From assembly GCA_905221605.1 (NCBI GenBank), contig CAJNDS010002446.1, forward strand, positions 827,629 through 891,628: 64,000 bases of DNA. Direction: 5' to 3'. Both the position numbers and the translations under genes were made by a program. The stretch comes from Symbiodinium natans (lineage: Eukaryota; Sar; Dinophyceae; Suessiales; Symbiodiniaceae). Shown one piece after another: positions 54,650-64,000 of the stretch; positions within the stretch are counted from its first letter, which is position 1, and each line of letters starts with the position of its first letter. Below the pieces are notes generated by a model. The model was not told where the DNA came from and ran no database searches. It was given only the letters and a program-made list of their open reading frames with translations.

Positions 54650-57377
54650 TTAAGGCCCTTCCCTGGCAAACAGGGCCTCCCAAAGCCCTCCCGCCTTCTT
54701 CTGGGCACGCTTCTTGGGCTGGCTCTTGCCATGGTCCGGCGTAGGCTCCTGGAAGAAGCAGGACAACTGTACCTCATGTGACTCATGTGTGTATCAGTAT
54801 ATATGCATACATGTATACATGTCCCTATCTAGGGGGCTTGTAACCATACCAATTTCATTATTGGATTTGGGTTTCGAAGTGGGGCATAGCTGGGTGTTGT
54901 TCGATGTCAGCGCCCCTCCAGTAAAGCTTAGTGAGGGGGGCACACAGTCAAGCAGCCCCCAACTGCCCCCGCTTCAAGCACTTAATTGCTTTGCGATCGC
55001 CGAGCCAAGCGCGGCATGAGAGCCTCAGACTTCAAATCCGGAAAGCCCTCCAGGCCCCTCAACACCCCCTCAAAAATCACCTAAACCTCAAAACTCCTGA
55101 AACCACACCTGAAAATCTCAAAACCCCCTTCTGGTCTCCTCGCCCTCGCTCTCGCCGTGCTCCTCGCGGAAAGGCGTTGCGGGCAGGGGGTGGCGTTGGG
55201 GTCCTGAGGGATTCTTTTGGCAACGTTTGGGGTTTTGACGGGTGTCTGGAACTTCGTTAAAGTCAAACCCTAAGCCCAAACCCCCCCAAAAGGCCTTTAG
55301 ATTCTTGGGGAGGTTACGGGATCCCTTAGACCCTTGATTTCTGGGCTCTGCATCAGAAACCCCCCACCTTGGGCCCCCGGTCGTCGGCCGAGCGCCGCTG
55401 CTCCATGATTTTCTCGTAGGCGTTTGTCAGCTCCTGCGTGAATTTGGGGGGTTCAAGGGGCTTTTGTGGGGGATTTTGGGGTTTTTGGACTTTTTTGGGG
55501 GATTTCCTGGCCGGCCTGGAAGTCCTCCTTGTCTCCTCCCTTGTCGGGGTGGCACTGCATCGCGATGAGGCGGTAGGCCTCCCCCACATCGCACGAGTTG
55601 CTCGGTAAAGTTGCAAGGCATCTGGCGCCGGCGCCTTCTTGATCTCGGCATCCGTCGCGCTGGATGAAACACCCAGTATCGCATAGGCCGAGTCCTGGCT
55701 TTGTTCAGACGATCGGCAAAGATCGCTGAACAGCTAGCCCGAACTTCCTCACAGCCACTCCAATGTCACTCCTCATGGAGACGGGCGATTTCATCCACAA
55801 TCTCGCTCTTGAAGCACATTTGCCTGCTCCATGCTACTGCCAGTTCAGCTGACAGCGGCAATTCTTTCAACACAAGGAAATGAGAGTCGTGGCTCTGCGA
55901 AAGCCTGAGGATGTATTCGTCCAGTGCTCGGTTCATTTCCTTGCCACAAGTTCAAGTACCGCAATTATTGGCGAATAACAATCATGAGCCCAGTGCGGTG
56001 AAGCATTCGGGTTCCGGGCCTCTAGGTGGTCTGCACTGAGTTGCGACGCCTCCTCAGGACACGCCAGAGGTGCAAAACAAATAAAGGGAGGAGGCGCCGG
56101 AGGCGCCGGAGCCGCGGTTCTGTCAGCGTCGGGCGGGGGGGGGGGGGGGGGCGCTCCTTCGAGGCCTCCGCCGCGCTCAACTGCAGCTCCCGGGCAAGGG
56201 ACAAGTCACTGAGCACCTTGGGCGAAAGACTCCAAAATGCATCCAAATACACCCCCAACCAACGCCTGAAACGGAGAGAAACACCAACGCAACGCACACC
56301 GAGAGATCACATGAGAGGAGGGCAAAGTGGCTGCTGCTCTCGCTGCCAGCTGCCGGCCCTGTGGTGAACGTGAGCGGTAGCATCTTTGGTTTATTGAAAC
56401 AACCGGTCCCTCAGAAGAGGTCCCTGGAAAAGGCAACGGCCTTCAGGCACGGAAGCTTCCGCTTGAATCCGCCGGTCCACCTGGCAGCAGGGGGGGCTTT
56501 TTGTACACGGGCAATGACGATGACCGGCCCCATAAACGAAACAACAACTTCACATGCGCTACTCACATACAAGAGTTCTCAACTCGGGTTGCAACTGCAT
56601 GCTACTGCACGTGAAGCCTGCAGCGGGCCAGCATCTCCACAGAAGGCCTTTATGAGCTCCATCGCTACCTGATGCACAATTCTTGGAGTTTTCTCACCAC
56701 ATCCCGAACCCTAAGCTCAAAAAACGCGAAAAATCTGCGCGGAAGTGTTGGCGTTCCCGTGGCTGCCTGGAGCTTCAGATAATCCTTTGGAGATCCTCGC
56801 AGGGGCTGGTGGCGTCACCCATCTAAACTCTTGCCCTGCACCACCGCCCAAACTCTTTTGGGGCTGTGCCCTATCGGGGGTTTGTAAGGTTAAGCTTGTA
56901 AGGCGTCCTTGGGGGGCAATTTGGGTTCATTGCATACATCCCTTCTTGAGGCTGCGCCTCCACGGCTGGGATGCCCGCGAAGGCACATTCGCCGATAGAC
57001 TAAGGAAATCTCCTCGACAGAGGTGCTGGACCTGAAGCCAAGGCAGGCACCCCTTGCGCAAGGCTCTTTCGGCGAATCGGGCGTCCCCAAAGGGGGTACA
57101 CCCTTAAGATCCCTTAAAGCCCCGAACCCTCATGCCCAACCCATGAACCCTAGATGCGCGCCACCAGCATCCTTTGCACACTCACGACCCCTAAATCCTT
57201 TAAGAACCCCTAAGCTTACTGCCTTCTAGCAACCCCTAAGCCCACTCTTTCAAGGGCACTTTGGGAGGAAGGGCCCTTCGAGTGTAGGGCCCCACGCCAG
57301 TCGCCATCAGAGCGGTTCCGGAAGCCGAGGAGGGCGAAAGACTCGCGGATGGCATCTGCCGGATGCTTCTGAAAGAC
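54650..57377 (-). CDS. Double J-domain protein (HPS then HPD), at least ten exons
   Basis: Minus-strand exons: 57377-57319, 57031-56958, 56795-56767, 56668-56618, 56480 to 56451 or 56424, 56216-56166, 55939-55772, 55694-55635, 55578-55516, 55433-55368 and 54748-54650 (stop TAA). The first J-domain spans four exons: ESFALLGF, then VEEISLVYRRM, then GHPSRGGSPKDYLKLQ, then VAMELI. Its signature is HPS, not HPD. A helical linker (EYILRLSQSHDSHFLVLKEL) follows, then a canonical J-domain: AYAILGVSSSATDAEIKK, AYRLIAMQCHPDKGGDKEDFQ, ELTNAYEKI. The tail is Lys-rich. Phases close at all listed junctions except around 56,450 and between 55,368 and 54,748, where an exon may be missing. Donors are GC (six), GA (two), GT (one or two). 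The start lies upstream of 57,377. HPD stimulates Hsp70 ATPase; HPS should not. Confidence 0.78.
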
Positions 57378-57393
57378 CTGCTTCCCCAAGGGT

Positions 57394-57481
57394 GCTTAGG
57401 GTTTAGGGTTTTAGGGTTTAGGGTTTAGGGTTTAGGGTTCAGGGTTCAGGGTTTAGGGTTTAGGGTTTAGGGTTTAGGGCT
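57394..57481. repeat. TTTAGGG tract upstream of J-protein exon
   Basis: About twelve units, two of them TTCAGGG. It begins 17 bp from the exon at 57,377-57,319, on its acceptor side, so it lies in an intron or the 5' flank. Confidence 0.95.
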
Positions 57482-57830
57482 GTGCGTATGAGGGGGTTCT
57501 TGGTGAGTTCAGGCCCTGGGCTTTCGACTCCCTTTTTCGGTTTTTGGGGGGCTCAGTTGAAAGCTTCAGGGCTCAGGGCTCGGGAAGTTGCTGTTTTCGG
57601 CTCAGGGTCTGGGACGGCTTTTAGGGTGTTGAGTTCACGCGTGCCCCCTCATACAGAGTCTGAGCTTGTCACGACACATAATGGAACCCAAAGTATCGGG
57701 TGTGACACCCCAGGAAGAAAGGAAAACGTCTGAGAATCTACCCAAAAGGGGGGGTGACCCTCTGTACCTAAACATGATCGAATCACCCTCCCCGGAAAAG
57801 GCCCAAAGTTCCGAAAACCCCCACATACAG

Positions 57831-57890
57831 CGGGTTTAGGGTTGAGGGTTTAGGGTTTAGAGTTTAGGGTTGAGGGTTTAGGGTTAGGGA
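57831..57890. repeat. TTTAGGG/TTGAGGG tract
   Basis: Eight units, mixed. Confidence 0.93.
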
Positions 57891-58015
57891 CCCCGCCTAA
57901 ACCCGAGGCCCTCAACCGAAGGTGGCTTCGGGGCCTCACTGTAAAGCCAGTCCGCATCGCTGTACCCGCCAACAAGAGCCCCAAGCGGTCCTGGAGGCAA
58001 AGCCGAAAGGTTTGA

Positions 58016-58130
58016 GGGTTTTAGGGTTTGAGGGTGTTAGGGGTTATAGGGTGTAAGGGCTTAACTTAAGGAGGGTTTAAGGTTTGAGGGTTCAGGGTGT
58101 GGAGTTTAGGGATAAGGTTTAGGCGGTAGC
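58016..58130. repeat. Decayed TTTAGGG tract
   Basis: Variants such as TTTGAGGG, GTGTTAGGGG and GGTTTAAGG fill about 115 bp. Confidence 0.8.
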
Positions 58131-58164
58131 TCTTCGGATTGTGGTTTAAGGCAGATACGCGTTG

Positions 58165-58452
58165 TTAAGCCCTGTTAGGCTTGCAACTGCCGGGTTGGGA
58201 CGTGCAAAGACCCTGACCCGATGGCCGTGCGTCCTCCCAAGACTTCCAACTCGCATCCACCTCGGTACGCGGAGGTCCGCACGAGTCTTTGCCTTGCTTT
58301 CCCTTCCCTCTTGAGAGCTCTTGTGCTTGGGCTGGAGCTTGGGCTTGAAGCTTAGATGATTCAGGGGCGGGCCCCGAGTGCCCTTTCATCACCCTTCCTG
58401 GAGCTGCCTCCAGAACCAACCCAGAACCAACCCAAAACCAACCTAGAACCAT
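58165..58452 (-). CDS. Possible upstream exon, unknown
   Basis: Minus-strand frame with Gln/Ala-rich then Lys-rich sequence and EVDASWKSWEDARPSG. The orientation allows it to belong to the J-protein gene, but no phase-consistent link was found. Its left part overlaps a 10-bp repeat. Confidence 0.3.
   Translation of the reverse strand: MVLGWFWVGSGLVLEAAPGRVMKGHSGPAPESSKLQAQAPAQAQELSRGKGKQGKDSCGPPRTEVDASWKSWEDARPSGQGLCTSQPGSCKPNRA
58388..58440. repeat. 10-bp tandem repeat CCAGAACCAA
   Basis: Four to five units with single-base changes. Confidence 0.9.
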
Positions 58453-59525
58453 CGTGAGGAGGTGCTATAACCACAATTGGCCCGCCCGAAGTGTAACTAC
58501 AGCAAACGTGTACATAACCACGAAGCAAACCTTTCTCGTCGCTGGCATTTCGTACTCAGTGGCTCTCTCTCCATGGCCCGCATCCAGTACCCCACCCCCA
58601 AAACCACATGACGTACAATTTAGCTCTCTCTCATTCCACATTCACGTCGTTTGCCCTGCAAAGCCCCAAAAAAGCCTTTCAGGAGGTCCCGGACCCCTTC
58701 CCCCTCCTCCGAGACCCCTTCCCCCTCGAAGAGGCCAGAAACCGGACAGAAACCGGACGCACTGGACGCCTCCCCCTCGTCCTAGACACCCCCACCCAGA
58801 CCCAGAAAACTGCAGAACCAAAACGCTGTTATGCATGACCTTGTTGTTGTTTTGCAGTTTCTGTTGTGGTTTCAACCCTAACTCTAGAACCAACCTAAGC
58901 TTCATCAGTATTCATATCAGGGAGAGGTCCTGCTCCCAAGAGGACGCCGCACGATCATGCTGGGGAGCCTGCTGGCCAGCTTGAAGTTGGAAAGCACGGT
59001 CAGTGCTCTGTCGAGAATCACCTTCGGCAAACAACACGTCTGTCGCAGCGAAACGTGTGTTTCTAACAATCCTACTTGCATGTTAAGCTTCCAGATCTGC
59101 CATTCTAGATGCGATGCGACACCTGCCTGTGAGCATTGCTGCCCAGAGGTGTGACCCAGAAGCCAGTGGCGAATCTCCACCGTCGCCTGCGCTGTGGTGC
59201 CCCGCGACATGCTCTGGGATATTTTTCCTAAGTAAGGGACTCAAAGCCTTCAAAGCTCCCTAAGTTACTCGGACTTCCTGGACTCGTACCCGCTGCTGCT
59301 GGAGACCTGGCAAGAAAACCTACAGCCAAGACGTCCTAGACTCCTAGACCCTCAAACCCTGAAACCCGAAACCCCTAAACCATCAAACACTTAGAGCCTC
59401 GACCCTGAAACACTTCTTCGAAATTTCTGGTCCCTAAAAGTGTTATCGTACTTTTCTACTCCTTGTCGTCTTACAACGTTTTCGTGCAAGTCTTATCGTT
59501 TCTCAGCTCACTCGTGGGCACTCCG
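58453..59525. other. No firm gene
   Basis: Two frames overlap on opposite strands at 58,917-59,210; neither has motif or splice support. Confidence 0.4.
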
Positions 59526-59527
59526 TA

Positions 59528-59590
59528 CTAAACCACAACCCTAAACCCAAACCCTCAACCCTAAACCCTAAACCCTAAACCCTAGACCCT
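59528..59590. repeat. CCCTAAA tract
   Basis: Eight units, including CCCTCAA and CCCTAGA. Confidence 0.95.
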
Positions 59591-59689
59591 TGCAAAACGG
59601 GTGCCTCGGCCCCGAGCTCCGACCGCTCGAGGCTGCCTCACAGTGGTGTAAGGAAGACGGCCCAAGGCCTATAACAGCCACAGTATGTA

Positions 59690-59765
59690 TATGCATGTGT
59701 ATATATATAACAGCTACAACACACAGATATATATGTATATATATATATATATATAACAGCTACAA
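59690..59765. repeat. TA-rich microsatellite flanked by ATAACAGCTACAA words
   Basis: The word ATAACAGCTACAA occurs on both sides of the (TA)n run (59,708 and 59,753), suggesting a short direct duplication around it. A further TA patch is at 59,933-59,950. Confidence 0.88.
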
Positions 59766-59949
59766 TATAGAAGCTGCTGGTACAAAAGCTATAACAACCA
59801 CAGACAACGCTCAGTACTTTCAGTGTGAGTTTCAAAGCACAGGACATTGTGACTATACCAGAAAACCAATAAATGAAACAAGTACGATCACGGTGAGACA
59901 GTCATCGTAAGAAGCACAGATACATAGAGACAATATATATATATATATG

Positions 59950-60375
59950 TGTGTTCATGCCAGCCCTTTAGACACCCCGCGAAGAGGCTGCAAGAGTCAA
60001 TCTGCCCTGCATGCCCATTTGGTTTTGCGGCACCCTGCTCACGGACCAGCAGTGGCTAACAGAATCCATCTAAGCTTGCTTAAGCAAGGAGCGGCCCGAT
60101 AAACTGAACCACAAAAAGCTCGGCTGTCGGTGGTCCAGTACAGGCTTCCTCCTCGACTCGCAAAGGGTCAAAACTCTCAATCGGCTTTAGATACCAAAAG
60201 GTTGTTTGCAGTTGTCTCTGCTGCATATGCTGCCTCCTGCGGAAGGACTCAAGCATAATTATTCAAGCTTCAAAGATTGGGCCGAGAAAGGGCCCAGTCC
60301 AAAACCGCGCAACTGCCTGAGAGCACGCTGTTGCAGCGAGTTGCAGCAAGGCGCTCTCACGATTAAGTGCACTTT
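59950..60375. other. 3' flank of the transporter gene
   Basis: No frame of note. This is presumably 3' untranslated and intergenic DNA. Confidence 0.5.
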
Positions 60376-63300
60376 TCAGTGAGCATCAAACTCACTGTCG
60401 CGATGTTCCAGCTCGAACGACTTTCGTCGATCCAGAATCATGTCAAGATTCGTAGCCTCATTGACTTGATTCTTCTCCATGGGAGGTGGCTTGGACTGCA
60501 AGGAGTCCTTCACCAGGGCAATGACTCCCCACGTCGCAATCATCACCGAGCCCGCTATGCTGAGCGGATCCGTGGGCTCGTGCAAGAGGGTGGTTTGAAA
60601 AACGAAGGCGAAGACGACTTGTGAGTAGTTCATTGCAGTCGCCTTCGCGGCAGTTTCGAGCGTAAGGCCCAGGTTCCTTGATCTGGGTCTTAATATTAAA
60701 TATTATAGTAACATTTAAAAATATAGTTGCTTCAGACGGCTTGCGAGGCTTGCCGTGAAGGTCAATTCATTCAAACTAACCTGCTATGTGATTGCATCAA
60801 AGGGGTTTGGCGGAACTACGCCGCAGTTAACTGATGAAGGGGCCTAGGTTCATGAGGGCCTGGCCAATGATCGAGAAGACAGCTAGGAGGACCAGCAGCG
60901 GCCAGTCCCTCTGCGTGTGCCATGACCACGTCTCTCCTGCCGCGATGCTCAGGATCGGGCCTAGAACAATTCCAGCAGCAGCAAAGTAGTTCACAAAGAC
61001 CATAGGATGCACGCCCTTGAGGACACGCACCAGCAAATACACGACGGAGCTCATGACAGCGGCAATGGCAGCGCCCAACAAGCCATCCAGCGCGACGGGC
61101 TTGGGCTTCGCACCAAACAAGGTCATCACAAAGCTGGGCTTGCTGATCAGGACAACGCCTGCCATGCAAAGGATGCTCCCCAACGCATCCAAAGGGCCCC
61201 ACGCCTGTTCAGGAGAAACACGACAGTGCAGACACGTTAAGAAAGACCACTGCGAAGAAGCGCGCATTGGAATTTGGCCGAGGGTGTTTTTTCCCTAAGG
61301 CTGGTTCTGGCGCGTTTTCCTTGCTAACGTTGGCTCCCCTTCTTCCTGGCTCTATATGCTATGAAACGCAGCATTTCCGGCTGTTCGCAAGCTGTAAATG
61401 CTGAAAAATACGGCAACTCTGCGTGTTCCAGGGCTCCAAATTCTGCTAATTTACCATGTTTTTTACCGTAGTTCGAACTGCTCCAGATGCTACAAACTTC
61501 AGCAGGAGCAGAGGGGCAAAAGCTGGTGACCACAAATCCATTCCATAAGCATCGCTACATTAGTTCAGCATTTCTAGCCACATGCCTGTAGATTGCAGCA
61601 TGTCTGCTTGAGATCCAAAGTGCTGTAGATTACCACATTTCTGACTCGTCACAAGCTCCAGATGCTCTCAAATACAGCATTTCTGGCTGTTCGCATGCTC
61701 CAAATGCTGTAAGTTTCTTTGCAAAAGACACAAGCTTCATATGCTGCAAGTTACAACATTTCGGGAATGCACAAGCTCAAAACACTGCGAATAACAACAT
61801 TTACAGCAGCGTTTGCTCGCGCAACGGCAAACATGCCTGGTGTAAAACGACTGCTAGCGAAGAGAAAAAATGACAAGGAGGGGTGATCTGGGTTTTGAAG
61901 GAATGTCCACTGGCAGCACGACATTCTATGAAGCATGCGGCGCAGCCCCCCCCCCCGTTTGCAAACACAATTCTCGTATGATGGGTTGGGGAAGGATGGG
62001 GGACCAAGGGACCAGGGCATCGCTGCTTGACAAAGACGGACATGGACTATCAAGATCTATCAAGTAAGTACTGCTCAGGGAGGCCCTTATGAGGAAGTTC
62101 AACTGGAAACGCAAAGCCTCTCCCAGCAGCAGCGCCGCAGCAATAGCCGTGATGACCGGGCTGGTGTAGGTGATGACCACCGCATCGCTTAGCGCCAGGT
62201 GCTGGATGGCATAGTAGTACCCACTCATGAAACCGAAGCCGGCAGCAGCTCGCACCCAGAGCAGGACGCGGCTGCCTGGAGGCCCAAGCGGATTGATCCT
62301 CTTCACGGCCAGCATGGACATGGTTCCCACGAACATGAAGACGGATCGCCAGAACACCAGCTCATAGGTCCCAAAGCCACTCAAGAGCTTCACCAAGAGG
62401 GCCATCAAGGAGAAGAAGAATGCGCCCACGATCATCGCCAGCAGCCCCGGGGACAGGGTCATCGGCTTCGTTTTGTCCTTCCCATCGTCAAGCAGTGGCT
62501 CTAGCCCTCGTCCTGGCCCATTGGGAGCAGACGCCTGGGCAGCCGCCTCCTTGGCCAAGGCCACGATACCCCACAGAGAGATCAGCAAAGCACCCATCTT
62601 GCTCTGGAAGTCGCTGCTCGACTCGTGGAGCAACGTGCGCTGGAAGATGAAGGCGAAGACCACCTGCAAGTAGTTCATGGAGGTGGCTTTGGCGGCCGTT
62701 TCCACCTTGAGGCCAAAGGCCATCATCGTCTCACCTACTGAAGCAAGTGTAGCTAAAGCCACAAGTAGCACGAGGGCCCACGAGGAGGGGACAGCCCAAG
62801 TCTCCTTGAACGGCCCGAGGCCCATCACGGGAGCCGTGACCACCGCCGCCATGGCAAGGTAGTTCACAAACACAAGGGAGTGCACATCCTTGTCCTGCCA
62901 GCTGAGATGAGTGAAGCGCATGAGGCCTTTGGGACTTTAGGCACTTAGGCTGTGTATACAAAACTTGTTCAAGCTTCTCAGGGTTGCCTCAACCAGTCCT
63001 TGAGGACACGGATGATCACGTACACGCAAGTGGCACTCACGGCGGCGCAGCTGGCAGCCGCAAGGCCCAGCGGTGGGAGATCCACATGCTCGTCCTGCAG
63101 TCCGAGGAGGTGGAAGAGCGCCGGTGGCTTGCTGATCATCATCACTCCAGCCAGGCAAAGGCCCGAGCCGAAGAAGTCCAGGCTGTGCCAAGTTTCGCCC
63201 AGGAACAGCGTGGCAGCCAACGCGGTGAGCATGGGGCTGGTGTAAGTCAGCACAACCGCATCACTCATCGGAAGCACGGCAAGCGAGTAGTAGTATGTTG

Positions 63301-63577
63301 CCATGAAAGCCACCCCACAGAGGCCCCGAATCACCAGGATCCCACGAGTGCGGGCACAGGCAGGGCCCAGAGGGTTCAGACCCTTTGAAAGAGTGCTGGA
63401 CATGGTGATCGCAAGCATGAAGAGAGATCGCCAGAAGACCAACTCAAACGGCGCAAACTTATGCGGCGATGCCCGGCCAGAGCCAAGCTCTGCGGCCACC
63501 AGGGCCATCAGTGAGAAGCAAAAGGAGCCGCCTAGCATGGCCAGCAAACCAATCACAGGGCCCCATTTCTCCTCCAT
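60376..63577 (-). CDS. Fused double drug/metabolite transporter (two EamA pairs)
   Basis: Exons are 63577-62999, 62888-62118, 61204-60852 and 60676-60376; the total is 2,004 nt (667 residues plus stop) and every phase closes. Each half (about 1-335 and 340-667) is a complete ten-helix DMT-superfamily protein and carries the same landmarks in order: ELVFWRS, NPLGP, YYY, SDAVV-x-TYTSP, LGE, ISKP, VFVNY, ETAAKAT-x-MNY and VVFAF-x-FQ-x-TLLHE. A charged 35-residue cytosolic linker (GLEPLLDDGKDKTK) joins them. The first and third introns fit GA donors; the second is GC-AG and 913 bp. The first intron could instead be GT-AG with six extra residues. DMT/EamA proteins move small metabolites or nucleotide-sugar-like solutes across membranes; the substrate cannot be told. 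Confidence 0.88.
61350..61810. repeat. About 42-bp tandem repeat inside transporter intron 2
   Basis: Roughly eleven diverged units built on ATGCTGTAAATTACAGCATT, a TCTGGCTGTTCGCAAG-like middle and GCTCCAA. Many units contain an internal inverted repeat (TGCTGTAA...TTACAGCA) able to form a small stem. Confidence 0.85.
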
Positions 63578-64000
63578 GGCACCCTACGCCCACGCTGGGC
63601 GTCTCGAAGTCTATGATCTGTGTGTCTGTGCGTCTCCTTGCTCGCTGCGCTTACTGGACCATGCTCGGCTGCCTGACTCTCCGCTTGCTTTGTATCCAGA
63701 CATGGCTGATATCTGATAAATTATCTGCTGCTGCACACGACCGATGAGGAGCGGCCCGTCTGGCCCCGGCTGAAACATGACAAACATGCCACAACTGTCC
63801 TTCTGCTGCCAGGAAGACTGTGCCTGCTTCTGCGTCGGAAGGTGGCAGCCACTGCTCCGGAACCTGGCATTTCTTGCCAAGTCAGGACCACAAGTCACGA
63901 ATCTCAAGTGCCGTTGACATGCTGCTGCCGCCCATCAAGACTTTGTATGCTTTACCTCCTAGTGGGGGTCCCAGGCTGAAACGTGCACTGGCCAAGGCGC
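63578..64000. other. 5' flank of the transporter gene
   Basis: No TATA-like box stands out and the dinoflagellate spliced-leader sequence is absent. A minus-strand frame at 63,611-63,907 is open but unremarkable. Confidence 0.5.

Noticed and set aside
62895-62998. Canonical GT-AG alternative for transporter intron 1 (donor CTG|GTTGAG, acceptor CTCAG|CTGG)
   Set aside because: It keeps frame but inserts six residues not present in the homologous second half; the GA-AG choice matches that half without gaps. Not excluded; cDNA would decide.

Overview
The window looks like nuclear DNA of a dinoflagellate, most likely a Symbiodiniaceae-type or related alga. Four things point there. Plant-type telomere repeats (TTTAGGG) recur in about 17 interior tracts. 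Exons are small, and the introns between them start with GC or GA as often as GT and end AG followed by G. Tandem domain duplications are frequent (cold-shock, J-domain, EamA). Microsatellites are very dense. There is no bacterial-style gene packing. Taxon is an inference; no rRNA or organelle marker is present to confirm it. Every spliced gene I could reconstruct lies on the minus strand, a one-way gene array of the kind known in dinoflagellates.

Layout. 1-3.1 kb: (CA)n tract and sequence without a clear gene. 3.47-4.43 kb: small four-exon gene with a CxxC/CxxC zinc-binding tail. 6.9-8.0 kb: unknown multi-exon gene. 10.6-11.0 kb: two exons of a fibronectin-III-like protein. 13.3-18.1 kb: exon-rich stretch including a protein with Ig-like (He_PIG-type) repeats. 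19.3-31.1 kb: transposon graveyard. It holds one nearly complete non-LTR retrotransposon (reverse transcriptase plus CCHC finger plus restriction-like endonuclease), at least three broken relatives, a gag-protease piece of an LTR element, a 360-bp inverted-repeat element, and a 2-kb AT-rich island with GC-rich hairpins whose composition is unlike everything around it. 31.7-40 kb: small exons of unknown genes between repeats. 41.7-42.8 kb: double cold-shock-domain gene. 43.4-44.1 kb: PAN/apple-domain exons. 46 kb: unknown two-exon piece. 48.5-49.6 kb: membrane protein with an HxxxH helix. 53.6-54.2 kb: alanine-rich helical protein. 54.65-57.4 kb: protein with two J-domains, the first HPS, the second HPD. 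60.4-63.6 kb: fused double drug/metabolite transporter (two EamA pairs in one 667-residue frame).

The genes do not form an obvious pathway. The shared biology is architectural: unidirectional order, tiny introns (56-59 nt in three cases) with unusual donors, short direct repeats at intron ends that suggest introns arriving as mobile insertions, telomere-repeat tracts inside introns, and tandem domain fusion. Gene models were deduced by hand from frame, domain continuity and phase; no database or expression data were available. Where splice phases close exactly (transporter, cold-shock, zinc protein, most of the J-protein) confidence is good; single exons without a recognised domain are reported as tentative.
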